A stretch of 64,000 bases of DNA from Micrasema longulum (GCA_022494885.1 JAGVSM010001191.1:1-64000), one strand, 5' to 3'; shown: positions 33,773 to 45,314, counted from the stretch's first letter. Numbers and translations: made by a program. Notes: generated by a model from the sequence alone, not told the origin.

Positions 33773-34429
33773 TTAGAATTAAAAAAAATAAAAAGGCAAA
33801 ACAATTATCAGTAACTTCTGTACAACCAATAGTAATAAATAACTATTCTAATGCTAATTATTCCATTACGCATAGATTATTTTATGATATGAAAAATTTA
33901 AAACTCTTCAAAATAATCTTAAGGATGTTCCAGCCATAAATTTTGTGCCAAGTTTTGAGATAAGAATAGCGGTTAATCCTAACATCCTTTTCCGTCAGGA
34001 TTATTATTAGGTTGAAGTTTTTAAGTTCGTGACCTCTTTTTGGGTATATCAAAAAGAAGCCTTATCTTGCGGTCCTTAAAATGGTAGGAAAGATCTTGAC
34101 GTTAAAAAAATGATAAAATTAAAATAACATTTTTCATTTCTACATGTATTTTTAAACTAATTTTGGTCAAAATGGATTTCCTTTGACTGGATAATTTCCT
34201 GGGAGTAGTCATCGAGTCGAAAACACTGGTCCATGATTCGGGTTTTATTTCACACACATTTTGTGGAAGTTCAGTGATATAGAAAATTGGATTCAAAAAA
34301 TGTTTTCTTACTCGTGGTGTTATAAGATCCTTTAATTTAATGGCGAAGTTTCTCGAAAATGTGTGAAAAAATTAATTAAAAAAACTGCTTTGATTTACTT
34401 CTCCCGAGTATTGTGATGGATTTCAGGTT
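33773..34429. other. Unrecognised AT-rich stretch
   Basis: No gene or repeat recognised. Confidence 0.35.
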
Positions 34430-34560
34430 CCGGTAAGCCAACCTACCAATCAACAGAACTTACCGTAGAGAACTTACGTTCCAGGCGGAGTAATTAAAAA
34501 TTATAAATCTGTAAAAAATCATAGCGCTGATTAGATGATAAGCAAATTATTTAATTTAAT
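34430..34560 (+). repeat. Repeat family M, copy 2
   Basis: Resembles the complement of 3255-3420: ACCAATCAACAGAACTT, GGCGGAGTAATT and AAAAAATCATAGCGCTGAT. Confidence 0.45.
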
Positions 34561-34689
34561 ATTCCCTTTTTAGAAAATTCAAATAAGATCGCTGAAATTC
34601 TTCTTTGTATTCTCTATTCGCCCGGACAGTGACCAAAGTTAATGATACAAAGTTTGCAATTCATATATATTTATGCGTCAACATCTATT

Positions 34690-35456
34690 TCTAAAATTTT
34701 TTTATAGATCTTGCCAAAATATGAATTGTATACTAGAAATCCCTTTTTGTAAATCCAGGCTGGCGCAGATAATAATTTTTCATAGCTCCAAAACTGTTTA
34801 ATCCATTTCTTAAGAAAACTTGATTATTTTAATTACTTTCTATTTTAAAAAAATCTCAAACTATGGACAAAAATGTCTTTTTTAAAGAGATTATTTTTGT
34901 AAATAGCATATATTATATAGTAGCTGGCAGAAAATAAAGAAAATAAATCTCAAATTTTTATATAGATCTTGCCAAAATATGAATTGTATACTAGAAATCC
35001 TTTTTTGTAAATCCAGGCTAGCGCAGATAATAATTTTTCATAGCTCCAAAACTGTTTAATACATTTCTTAAGAAAACATGATTATTTTAATTACTTTCTA
35101 TTTTAAAAAAATCTCAAACTATGGACAAAAATGACTTTTTTAAAGAGATTATTTTTGTAAATAGCATATATTATATAGTAGCTGGCAGAAAATAAAGAAA
35201 ATAAATCTCAAATTTTTATATAGATCTTGCCAAAATATGAATTGTATACTAGAAATCCTTTTTTGTAAATTCAGGCTAGCGCAGATAATAATTTCTCATA
35301 GCTCCAAAACTGTTTAATACATTTCTTAAGAAAACATGATTATTTTAAATACTTTCCATTTAAAAAAATTCTCAAACTATGGACAAAAATGTCTTTTTTA
35401 AAGAGATTATTTTTGTAAATAGCATATATTATATAGTAGCTGGCAGAAAATAAATG
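34690..35456. repeat. Tandem array, three 258-bp units
   Basis: The block ATAGATCTTGCCAAAATATG starts at 34704, 34962 and 35220, an exact 258-bp period. The three units differ at only a few bases (for example CTGGCGCAG versus CTAGCGCAG, TTAATCC versus TTAATAC). Units 2 and 3 share changes that unit 1 lacks, so they may be the younger duplication. The third stops about 20 bases short. Each unit ends TAGTAGCTGGCAGAAAATAA. No coding sequence. This may be a satellite seed or replication-slippage product. Confidence 0.9.
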
Positions 35457-35469
35457 ACATCGGGCTTAA

Positions 35470-35620
35470 GAACGAGACTGCCGGCCAATATCAGCTAACT
35501 TCGACTTTGTAGAGCGTCGTCTTTTTCGCACAAGTACCGGACAGTAATATACATATATGAATGACAAAAACTACCACCTACAAATCTATAGTAAGCTGAT
35601 TATGGTCGGCAGTCTCGCTC
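35470..35620. mobile_element. Short TIR element abutting the tandem array
   Basis: GAACGAGACTGCCGGCCAA at the left and its near complement at the right (TATGGTCGGCAGTCTCGCTC, 35601-35620) form TIRs of about 28 bp with few mismatches, extending to ATCAGCT. The 151-bp element is non-coding. It begins 14 bp after the array ends. Confidence 0.65.
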
Positions 35621-35624
35621 AAAT

Positions 35625-35712
35625 GAAATAATTTGGCCAGATGAATCTCACTCACACAAATAAAGGTTTCATATCTTTTACTTCATATAATTCAACAAAT
35701 GGAAAATTTAAG
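35625..35712 (+). repeat. R1 repeat, 5' fragment
   Basis: Only the start of R1 is present: GAATCTCACTCACACAAATA, GGTTTCATATCTTTTACTTC, TTCAACAAATGG. Confidence 0.6.
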
Positions 35713-36138
35713 CAAATACGAATTTTTTATTTTTCCCAAGTACAATAAATGACAATTTCCTACAATATAATATTATCAACGAAAAAATACACATTACAAC
35801 AAATACGTTTTTAAACTATTGAAGAGACTAAAATGCCCACAATGGCTTTAGACTTGAGATGGCACTTTTGCAATGTCTGCCTAGATCATGCCAAGACTTC
35901 TGTTTTTTTTAAAGATTTTTTTTTTTTAATTGAAAAAAAACTTTTTTTTTTATTCTGTTTTCTTAAATATTTACACAATAGTCTTTAATTAAATTCCTGT
36001 TGAGTTGTATATATTATGCAACACGTCAGCAGGTTCTTATAAATTACTTCGATTATTCATACTTAACCTAAATTAATAATAATTTCACTTGAAAAACAAT
36101 ATATATTTTATTACATTTTTAAAAATTAAAAACATTCT

Positions 36139-36372
36139 CTAATACAAAAAACTTTTTTCGATTAACCATAATTTTATTATTCGTTTAACTCCTGTATTTA
36201 ACTCAGTATTTTTTACATTGTTTGGTAACATGTTGAATATTTTAGGTATTCTGTATTGCAGTGTCCTTTTGCCACATTTATTGCAATTTCTAAGAACAAC
36301 TAGCCCTTCCATACAAGTAAACCTGGTGTATACTCGGAGTGCGACGCATGCTGACAAATTAAGTTGTACCAA
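36139..36372 (-). pseudogene. Non-LTR retrotransposon C-terminal fragment
   Basis: The minus-strand frame contains KCGKRTLQYRIPKIFNMLPN then NVKNTELNTGVKR. This is the W/F-N-x-LP block that closes many CR1/jockey-like ORF2 proteins: a charged K/R run, Y-x-x-P, then N-x-LP. The upstream part reads LNLSACVALRVYT and is less sure. About 300 bp of T-rich sequence to the left would be its 3' UTR. It does not match the D-family copies at 50176 and 63313. Confidence 0.5.
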
Positions 36373-36635
36373 AGTAGAGCCCTAACTGATAATTTATTTA
36401 CAGATTTATACATCAATAATATTGAAATATTGTGTCTCTAGCGGTATACATCTTTATGTAGTAGCAATTTTACATTTGAATAGATTTACATTAATTTAGC
36501 ATACATTTAAATAGATACCTAGATTATTTAAGTTAAATTAACTTATTTTATTACATATCATTAATGCCAATTTAGGACTTTCATTAGCTGGTCGATTGGC
36601 ATGGCTTAAAAAAACGTCTACAAAAACAAAAATAT

Positions 36636-36760
36636 ATCAGCATATTTAAACAAAAGCAGAATGCTAAATGTCACACAATGTGTGAAGTGGACACTTAAAC
36701 CAGCCGATGACAGGTCAAAAGACCTGTAAAAGTACTGTCATTACATTCTAAAAAAAAAAT
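36636..36760 (+). repeat. R1 repeat, core fragment
   Basis: Contains AAAAGCAGAATGCTAAATGT, CAATGTGTGAAGTGGACACT and CAGCCGATGACAGGTC. It is truncated on both sides. Confidence 0.6.
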
Positions 36761-37194
36761 TTTCTATCCGTTGCCATAAATTTTAAACCAAAAATAAAAT
36801 TATTATGTACACAAATCATATTAGTTTTAATACATATCAGTAAATAATAATGGTTACGTATTAATATTTGTAATCCTCTCAGATTTGCGAACGGCTTTCC
36901 CATAACTCCTGATATTCTGAAATGATCCCCCCCCTCCCCCCCGAATGTTATGGAACCCAGCCTTAAACTCCCGCCCACAGGGTAGCTACCCCCGTGTCAT
37001 AGAGATTTCCTGTCACTCACTTCCTATCCTATACCGCTATCACACTCCTACCGATAAACTCAACACTTCCGCTGATACCTCGAGATATATCATCATGACC
37101 TACCTGAACGTTCTACCTTCATATAAAATAACTACTTGTTACTAATAATATCATTATTAAACGCTTCTGGGCCAGGAGAAGGGTTGTCAACCTT
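36761..37194. other. Unrecognised; C-rich run then mixed sequence
   Basis: A C-rich tract (36927-36943) precedes 36945-37150, which is less AT-rich and has a 66-codon plus-strand frame. I do not recognise it. It could be a retrotransposon gag-like fragment, but there is no motif. Confidence 0.3.
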
Positions 37195-37560
37195 CCCGGA
37201 ATAAGGAAATATCACTTTTTTAAAACAATTATAAATTAATAAGGATCTATGAAATACTGTGAAGAAATTGATTTTTTAGTGGACTAAATAATATTTTTTA
37301 ATTCGTAAGTTAAAATAGTCGCGAAAACGGTTCATTGCATTGGCCACGCTCCTAATACGTCACGATTCGATTGAATTTTGAATTTTATTTGTAAACGTTT
37401 GAATTAAAATAAAACACCGTCATAAATCTTGACGTCATAATTGTCAAAGCCAAACATGTCGCGTTTTTATAAAGATATATAAAAAAACATGTTTTTTTAA
37501 CGATTTACTTTTTCAAATTTTGATGAAAAAACTTTTCTTATACTTATATTGTAGATTATC
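37195..37560 (+). repeat. Repeat family G, copy 1
   Basis: Shared with 56590-56930 and 57490-57835: TTCATTGCATTGGCCACGC, AATACGTCACGATTC, AATCTTGACGTCATAAT and CCAAACATGTCGCGTTTTT. No TIR or coding sequence. Two copies lie close together at 57 kb and one here. Confidence 0.65.
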
Positions 37561-38210
37561 AACTTCAATAAATCTCAATTCAAGCAAAAAATAATCGCTT
37601 AAACCTGATTTTTTTGGCTTTTAAAAATTACAAATACCGTTTGCTTAACTCTTGTCTGTATTTATTTACAGAGATATTGCAAAGTCGGCTCTTTTGCCAT
37701 TTCGATACGTTCACTCAAGATAGTAAAACAGGTGGAAAAAATGTAATAACTAAATTTATTTTTTAAAGTGGCAACATTTTCACGCCTTTGTGCTCTTACA
37801 TATTAATAAAACAGGATCTGGACACGTTATTTGTGCATCTAGCTTTGCTTTGAAAACTGACAGTTATGTCAGAATTTAGTTCAACTTCAAAACTGTGTTA
37901 TTTCTCTCTCATATTTGAAATAGACTTTTAAGAAAAAAAACTGACCACTTTAGAACTTTCAATTTTTTAAAATTGTAATTAAAACAAAAACTGCTTGGCA
38001 AAGCAAAATGTTTTTCCCTTATAATGAGTAGATACGTGTACCTTAAGGTACTAGACCCGTCGGTTCAATCCGATGTACTTACTTCAAAACTTGATAATTT
38101 ATCTTCAATTTTAACGTTTTAATTAAGTTTTGTAAATAAATGTCATCATCTTCATAATTTTTTTTCAGCATCCAATTGTCCATATGGCTTTAAATTGGTA
38201 CACCAAACGC
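37561..38210. other. Unrecognised AT-rich stretch
   Basis: No gene or repeat recognised. Confidence 0.35.
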
Positions 38211-38282
38211 AGCGTATCTTAGTTAATGATTAGCGCGTTTGTCTAACATGAAAGAGGTCTCGGATTCGATTCCCGACATGGT
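38211..38282 (+). repeat. SINE-A, tRNA-like head
   Basis: The head reads CGTATCTTAGTTAATGATTA, then GCGTTTGTCTAACATGAAAG, then GGATTCGATTCCCGAC. Confidence 0.65.
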
Positions 38283-38589
38283 CAATGTAAAATATTTTTT
38301 TTAATGCGTTTTGCTACTAGAATATGAATCAAAATGTATGCTTGTTCTATGGCATCGTTTCGTGAGATGGCGCTGGTTTTTGTCAAAAACACATCAAGGT
38401 GGAAACTAATCTATAAAGGTAGATAGAGAGTTATCGAAAAGCGTCTGGATTTTAATACAATGTATTGTTTTTAAAATGATTTTTGTTTATTCATTGTTAA
38501 TTAGTTAAAGTTTAACTAGGTGTTCAAATTTAATTTGCACAACTACCGAAAAATAAATATATGACATACCAAAAATGATCAAGATACAC

Positions 38590-38804
38590 TAAGAATCATC
38601 CAACCTCTTTCACAACACGGACTATCTCTTCGTTCTAGTAACGAGAGAACCCTTTTAATACCCTGTCATCGCTCTAATTTTTTTGCCTCCTCTTTCACAG
38701 TAGTAGCCGCCTGATTGTGGAATAATCTACCCACTAATGTTAGAGACGCCCCTTCATTATTTACATTTAAGTCAAGATTGAAATGTCACTATCTAAATAT
38801 TTAA
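38590..38804 (+). pseudogene. LINE C-terminus, with 3' UTR to 39070
   Basis: The frame reads QPLSQHGLSLRSSNERTLLI, PCHRSNFFASSFTVVAA, a TGA at 38712-38714, then LWNNLPTNVRDAPSLFTFKS and RLKCHYL before a TAA. This is the LRSSxxR, then xxWNxLP, then FKxxLK ending of L2/CR1-like ORF2. One in-frame stop inactivates it. The 3' UTR contains the hairpin CCCAAAC/GTTTGGG (38961-38980) and ends in AAATAAATAAATA. The same 3' UTR occurs inverted at 39483-39785. Confidence 0.75.
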
Positions 38805-39075
38805 ATTGTTCCTTTATCCTTCTTCTTTCCTTCCCATCCCCTCTCCTCTCTTCATAGTAAAGTGTTATTTTTTTTATACATATATTTATTTTTGTTAATC
38901 TTTGCTTTTAATTTTTGTATAAAATTGTAAGATTCAATATGTCCATATATTTATAATATTCCCAAACTGAACGGTTTGGGTAGGTAGGAAAAAATTAATT
39001 TAAGGCAATATGCCCGCCCTTGTATGTATATTTATTGTATATGTATATAAAGTGTCAAAATAAAATAAATAAATA
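38805..39075 (+). repeat. LINE 3' UTR, forward copy of inverted pair
   Basis: A pyrimidine-rich block (TATCCTTCTTCTTTCCTTCC) is followed by GATTCAATATGTCCAT, the hairpin at 38961-38980, GGCAATATGCCCGCCCTT and the AAATAAATAA tail. Confidence 0.8.
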
Positions 39076-39369
39076 AGAATAAATATATTCTCTTATTTTT
39101 TTCTGAGCAAACTCTTGATTTAGAAAAAGTTTTTTTTATTTTACCTCCCAGATATTTGTTTGATTCAGTTGGTAACCTTTTCCAGGAGCGAGATGTCTCT
39201 CGAAAGCTGTTATGTCGTTTAAGGCCCTAAGCGAGATATCTCGCGCGTACAATTCTGAAAATAATTACTGACTCTTGTACATTTTCCACTTGTAGCGACA
39301 TCTATAGAGGATATATTTACACGTTTACCGAATTTCGAGGCACTAAAAATCTTCCGAGATCTGAATCAT

Positions 39370-39425
39370 TTTAAATAATTCAGTCAGATTAATCTCATTC
39401 GTATCAACAAAGCTTTCAGCTCTTT
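39370..39425 (+). repeat. R1 repeat, 5' fragment
   Basis: ATTCAGTCAGATTAATCTCA and AAAGCTTTCAGCTCTTTT match the R1 start. The copy stops just before the inverted LINE tail at 39483. Confidence 0.5.
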
Positions 39426-39482
39426 TTAATGTAATTTATTATAATAATTTGTTGTTTTTTTTTACAATATACATTTACTTAT

Positions 39483-39785
39483 TTATTCAATTAACACTTT
39501 AAACACAGATACAATTTATTAACATATAAGGGCGGGCATATTATTTTAAGGCAATTTCTTCCTACCTACTCAAACCGCTCAGTTTGAGAAAATTACAAGT
39601 ACATGGACATATTGAATCTTACCATTTTATACAAAATCAAAAACAATGATTTACAAAATAAAATTACATAAAAAAATAACGCTTAACTTTGAAGAGAGGA
39701 GAGGGGATAGAAAGGAAAGAAGAAGGATAAAGAAACAACTTAAATTTTTAGATAGTGACATTTTAATAAGAGAAAAAATAGAGTA
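39483..39785 (-). repeat. LINE 3' UTR, inverted copy of the pair
   Basis: The minus strand matches 38784-39075: AATGTCACTATCTAAA, then TTCTTTATCCTTCTTCTTTC, CAATATGTCCATGTAC, hairpin CTCAAAC/GTTTGAG, ATGCCCGCCCTT and an AATAAATAA tail. Only the last few codons (near GTCACTATC) remain. The two copies form an inverted repeat of about 290 bp arms with a 410-bp spacer. Confidence 0.8.
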
Positions 39786-40649
39786 TTAAAAAAAGAAAGA
39801 ATAATTATAAAGCAATGAACAGTAAGGATAGTAAACGAAAAATCCCTCAAAAACATAGCCTGTTTGTGGGCATACGTAAAATGTTTATGAATTTGTTGCT
39901 CCGATATTAAATAAACATATATTTTTGTAAAATATAAGAAAGAGAAGAGAAAATATTCTGTAAATGATTAGGCGGTACTTTTTTTATTTTAAAGTGCAAT
40001 AAAATATATCGTAAAAATAGTGTTAGTATTTTTAGTTTGAGTGAAGTGCGTTTTCTTTCATCAAGCTGTGCTGTGCCAGCGTCCAATTAAACCGTCACCT
40101 TTGTCAGCCAGGTTCCAGCACGCATCACGCCTCATCACCAGCAGTTTAGTGGAGTTACGCAACCTTTTTTCTTAAAAATATAGTCCACTTACTAAATTTT
40201 CCTTCTTCTATGACGAGGTATTGTTCACACCTAGTGCATTCCTCAACAGATGCAATGTGTACTGGCTACACATTAATGGGAAGGGAGAGTTAATTTCGTT
40301 CATTTGAAGAAGGGTTTTTAAAGCAAACTACTTTTTAGAATACTGACTTATCTTATGAAACTTTTGTTTATCCTTTTAATGGAAAACAGTTTTTAATAAA
40401 CGAGAAATAGTTGTAAATATAAGAAATTAGTATTCTGTGTAGATTCCTTCCTTTGTTCCGTTTATTCAAGTAAAACTTTATTTGCCAAACAGATATTTTG
40501 TTCAAAGTCGCAAAACTTTCCACCAAACCAGCTTTATTAACGAATTCGTTCACCAATAGTTAAATATCACCACAATTTATTTTATTTTAAAAATATATAC
40601 AATTACAAACAAACAAAAAAAACAATATGACCCATTTTGTGGCGTATAG
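39786..40649. other. Unrecognised AT-rich stretch
   Basis: No gene or repeat recognised; 40040-40160 is less AT-rich without an open frame. Confidence 0.35.
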
Positions 40650-40845
40650 GATTCCGATCTTTTACTTTACAAAAGTCAGCACATTGAAAAGTTGAACATT
40701 GCACCAATGTGGATGGTCAAACATAGGAAGAATTGTGATAGTTACACATCATGTAAAGTGGCCAATGTTTAACTAGCCAATAACAGGTCGTAAGTCCTGT
40801 AAATACCTAGACATCCATATTCGCTTTTCAGCAATCGTCATGATG
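40650..40845 (+). repeat. R1 repeat, diverged copy
   Basis: Contains ATCTTTTACTTTACAAAAGT, AAGAATTGTGATAGTTACAC, AACAGGTCGTAAGTCCTG and ATACCTAGACATCCATATTC, in the R1 order. Confidence 0.65.
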
Positions 40846-41619
40846 AACAGCGACACATGTGATTCTCTTCAACTTTTCATGACACCGGTTCAAAAACTTT
40901 TTTGACACTTCATGTCACAAATCGATTGGTACAAAAGTATATCTTTTAATACTTGGTTAAACATATTCATTTTTTTCAAATCTCGAATATTAAACCGTTT
41001 CAAGATCAAATATAAAAGATAGTCTATGTCGCATTTTTTGCACATCCGTCGCCCCTCTTTGTTTACAAGGATTAGAACAAACTAAGAATACTGTTAAATC
41101 ATTATTTCTTTGGTTTTTTATATTTATTTTATATGGATTTTTTTTACAGTTTTTTCTTTTCATTATACTGATATCTGATATCAAAATCAGGCTATGCGAG
41201 TTATCTTTTCAGATCAATGTGTATTCAAAACCCATTTGTTCCGGTCTCTGTTAAGAATTTTTTCCCGCATTTTTATGCAAAATATTTCGCCCAAAATTCT
41301 GACAGGGCTAATTAATCCATGTAGATTTACGACCTCTGTGATGTTTAACGGAATTTTTTTTAATGAGTATTTTCATTTTATTCTGAGGATTTACAACAAA
41401 TCGTCACTCATAAATTTGTAACAATTATTATCGTCGGATCTCTTTGAAATCCCAAACGAAAGATGGAATAATTTCGTTTTTTTAAGACCTTAAAACAACA
41501 ATCCGTGTAATCCTGGAGAATCACTTAGCTAGCCAGTTTTTTTATGTTATCCGGTTCACAAATCCGGAAAAGCGGAAATTTTTTTTTTGGCCTTTGTTCT
41601 TGTAATGTCTGTAAATCGT
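40846..41619. other. Unrecognised AT-rich stretch
   Basis: No known motif. A 75-codon frame at 41194-41421 has no recognisable family. Confidence 0.35.
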
Positions 41620-41990
41620 TTAGGGTTTTCTTTTCATTCTCGAAACTCAACAGATGAAAGAATTGAAGGAATATGGATGTTGAAACGTGGCCAGAATGGT
41701 GAATGTTACATAGTTTGTAAAATAATCAGCCAAACCAACCAATCACAGGTCTTAAGCAGCGTTGCCAACTCTACCGAATTCGATGGTAGTTTTACTGATT
41801 TTTAAAGATCTTGAAAAAACCTTTGGTAAAAACCGTTTTCAAACTGTTCGAGCTGACGAATCTACAAATTTATTATTCGTAATCTACCAATTTTAGGTTG
41901 GCAACGCTGGTCATAAGCCCAGTAAATGCCTGTACTTCCATTTTCCTTCTTTAAAATATTCATCGTATCTGTTATTATTGGATTGTGAAC
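41620..41990 (+). repeat. R1 repeat split by a hAT-type MITE
   Basis: Left part: CTCAACAGATGAAAGAATTG, CCAGAATGGTGAATGTTACA, CCAATCACAGGTCTTAAG. Right part resumes at 41910 with GTCATAAGCCCAGTAAATGC. The continuity of R1 across the gap proves a later insertion of 41757-41909. Confidence 0.75.
41757..41909. mobile_element. hAT-type MITE, 153 bp, 8-bp duplication
   Basis: The ends CAGCGTTGCCAAC and GTTGGCAACGCTG are perfect 13-bp inverted repeats. GTCTTAAG (41749-41756) and GTCATAAG (41910-41917) are an 8-bp target duplication with one mismatch, and the uninterrupted R1 site reads GTCATAAG. CAG-start TIRs plus 8-bp duplications are hallmarks of hAT transposons. The element is non-coding, with TCTACCGAATTC near one end and AATCTACCAA near the other. 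Confidence 0.85.
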
Positions 41991-42077
41991 TGAATGTTTT
42001 TTTTTTTTAAATAATTGAACCAACTCTTTTGTTTCGAATTCTTCAAATTTGTGGTAAAAAAGACTGTGGTACATAAT

Positions 42078-42380
42078 TCCTATGCGTGCGGTGATGTAAC
42101 GCCTTGTTACCACAAACAAAAGATGGAATATTCTAAAATTCACATATTTGAATGAAAAAAAAACATCTAGACACAATGTAAAATAATTCCTCTTCCATTA
42201 TTTATAAAAATAAACATATTATTTAGCCCTGTTATAGCAACAAATAAAAAATCCTAAATACGCCAGTCTTCTTACGTGCGTGCGTGCATTCCCCATCACT
42301 GTCATCAACCAACGGAATCGGTTTCACACAAACACCGGCCACAGAACAGCGTCTCTGTCTTCCATGTTATGAGTAATATA
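42078..42380 (+). repeat. Repeat family K, copy 2
   Basis: GCGGTGATGTAACGCCTTGT, GGAATATTCTAAA, AATAATTCCTCTTCCATTAT, TACGCCAGTCTTCTTACGTG, then GAATCGGTTTCACACAAACA and CCGGCCACAGAACAGC. The last part recurs inverted at 55850-55945. Confidence 0.6.
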
Positions 42381-43744
42381 TTCGTCTTTTCTGTTATATA
42401 GATTTATTGCTGTATTGGCGTCACATTTATTCTTCCCATAGCAAGGGTAAATATTTTTTGTATTAAAAACCAACATTCTAAGACAAATTTTACTTTCAAA
42501 ATCCCGAGTGAAAATGTCAATTTGAAGATTACAAAAACAACTTCATCTTTAAAGAAAATCAGAGAGATATATCAAGTCAAAATAAGAGAGATATATATTT
42601 ACTGAATTACTTTACTGGTATAAATATATAGAATGCATATAATTGATAAATATAAATGAATAATAATTTTAAAAAAGTAATATTAAAAAAGAATGCATAA
42701 CTGAAAAGCTATTTTTGTTCAAATATTATAATATTTTCATTATGAATACTTCGTTTGCTTAATTATACACTAATTACTCATTTCTGAACCGCACGCCTAA
42801 TGATCATTATAGATGGTTTAAATTTTCTAGGAATCGTTGTCATTAAATAAAGTTGAAAAATTATCTTTATGCATTCTAATAAAGCTTTTTAGAAAATCCC
42901 ACAATTTATTTTAGTACAACTATATTATGAACTCATTCGGTTTCTGTCAAAAAAATTAAGGAATAAAAAATATGTTTAAATCATGATTTTTTTTAAATGG
43001 TGACTGATTATTAAAAGTATTTACTATATTTGTTTTGTTTAATTAAATTTTAATTATAAGACAACGGTTTTTTTAAATCTTTAGGAAATTTTATTCATTT
43101 TAATGTGTTAATAAAAGGCTGACATTTCAGGGAAAAAAATCGTTGGCCTAAGTATAAGCTTCTCATAAGGAATGAAAATAATTAGTTCTCACAAAAAATC
43201 ACATTTCTTAAACACACGCGCAATTCCTAGCCAGATTCAGCGTTGCAGTCACTGTGCGCCGTCAATAATCGTTTAAAATTATTGAACTTTAACGGCTCGG
43301 CTTTGCGCGCCCTTTTATTGACAACTTAATTCTCTCTGAACTTAGATGCAACTTCAGTCTGACCAAGGCTAGAAAAATTATATAAAATAATAAAATTAAT
43401 AAAGTTCTTCATAAAAAATCAATCAGTTGTAATATATTAATCCTTGGGGTGTTCAATACAGCCTTTGGTCCAAAATAATGTTAAACGTTTTATCCGAGCG
43501 TCCTCTGTGTCATGTTTTTGTGAATATTAATAGCGTACCTTCGTAGTAAGCGTTTTGTTTACTCATTTATGTCTCACCGTCTAATTCTCTCCTCGTTAAG
43601 TAAGATGTCTGTTTACAAAGTTAACTGTCTGATGGCATAATTACTGTGTCGCCTTTTCCGTTTGACGTCAAATCACATCTAAATACTTGGCAACTGCTTA
43701 TCTCGTGGACGGGGAAACTTGCTTTAACTAATGTGTATCACGAT
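42381..43744. other. Unrecognised AT-rich stretch
   Basis: No gene recognised. 43205-43330 is less AT-rich but has no open frame. Confidence 0.35.
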
Positions 43745-43905
43745 ATGCTGAGAGGACATTTGAACAATGTTTTTCTGTCACTCTCTCGCAAATACCTTCC
43801 CGATACTGATTACGCTCTACAAAAATCGACAAAATCGACGTTTCGTTGTCCTGTTTTCCGCACATTGAAACTGAACCAATTTTGCTATTTTTTTATTTTA
43901 TGAAA
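43745..43905 (-). mobile_element. Helitron-like H2, internal fragment
   Basis: AAAATCGACGTTTCGTTGTC, CTGTTTTCCGCACATTGAAA and TTTTTCTGTCACTCTCTCGC match 20942-21080 in the same orientation. Neither terminus is present. Confidence 0.5.
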
Positions 43906-43980
43906 AGTACCAGAATGAAACTTTGCATATTTCAAAAATAATTATCATTTTTGTGTACTTTCCGTCCAATCGTCGAATCG

Positions 43981-44170
43981 GGTTGTGGTCCTGTGGCTAG
44001 TGTCTCGGACTCACGGTTCAAAGGTCCATGGTTCGAATCCCACTGTACCCCAACTTAGTTTCCATTTTCCAATAGTGAGTTATTTATATACAACCCGTTG
44101 AAAATGGCCGTCGAAATGTAATATTTGGGTAAATCATAAAAACGAAAATATTTCTATTTAAAAAAAAAAG
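43981..44170 (+). repeat. SINE-B, full copy
   Basis: The head (GTGGTCCTGTGGCTAGTGTC, B-box GGTTCGAATCCC) and body (AATAGTGAGTTATTTATA, then CCGTTGAAAATGG) match the copies at 2983 and 49900. It ends in an A run. Confidence 0.75.
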
Positions 44171-44699
44171 ACATCAGAGAAAACTGGACGCACTGAAGGG
44201 TTTTTGGATGGTTTAAGTCCCCACAATAAATGATTTATCAAAAAAATAAAACACTGTGGGCAATACCATATTATCTTTTACAGAACATTTTATTTTTTCT
44301 TTCTTATGTCATACAAAAATATTATAACTGTCCATTGTTTGTTATAGGAGCAAAAATTCATTAACATTTTCTTGTATACCCACGAACAGGCCATGCCTTT
44401 GTGGGATTTTTTTGTTTACTATTTTTCTATTAATATGTATTTCGTTGAAATGTAATTATGTTTTTTTTTTAATACTGTTTTATTATTATGTTTATTGTAA
44501 GAAAACAAAAAAAAAAAAAAAAAAATTAAATTAAAAAATAGGCACCACTTCAATGGTAAATATCTATTGTTTTTAAACAAACCATTGCTGTAGTGCAATA
44601 ATCCAGGTAGAAAATACGGGAATATATTAAGAGTTGAGTGAATCTAAATCACTATATCTGTGTCCGTGTTTTTATTTATTTTATTCTTCCAACTGTAAA
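44171..44699. other. AT-rich stretch with a long A run
   Basis: 44502-44540 is an A-rich run, perhaps a retroposon tail. Nothing else recognised. Confidence 0.4.
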
Positions 44700-44835
44700 G
44701 TTTAAAAGTTGAAGTTTCAGCAATTAAACTTCAAACATAAGCAAAACGGTAAATGTTACACAGTGTGTAAAGTGGCAACATAAACCATTCAACGATAGGT
44801 CACAAGCCCTATAAATGTCTAGAATTATGCTTTGC
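44700..44835 (+). repeat. R1 repeat, core copy
   Basis: Contains AAACATAAGCAAAACGGTAA, GTTACACAGTGTGTAAAGTG, GATAGGTCACAAGCCC and AAATGTCTAGAATT. Confidence 0.65.
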
Positions 44836-45314
44836 TTTTTATGAACTGCGGTAATAAAACGTTTATTTAAATTTTAAAATAACGCACATCCCATGTTTTC
44901 CCTATTACATCAGTTAAATTTAGATGCGTAAAATATCCTTTGTAACATTATTTACTTTTCACATCGCTTGTTTTGTTTAATCAAGGTAATCGTCAAGTCT
45001 TAAATCTCTGACGAAATAATTCATAATCTCAGAAACACCTGTCTCACATACGTAGATACGAAATTCTGATTTCTTCCCTTGTAAATATTTCTCACACACG
45101 TTTACCTCTGTCAATTAATAAGTTGACAGACATTTCTGCCTTTCCCGTATTTTCTTCGTAAGATAATTTGAAATTAAAGACATTTTTACCGCCAGCGGGA
45201 GCGTAAAGTAGACATTTTGGAAAAACAGACTTAAAGTAATTCTAGGTAAATCAACATTGGAACTATATTTTAATAAATATTATGTTAAAAGTATTCATTT
45301 TATTTCTTTGTATT

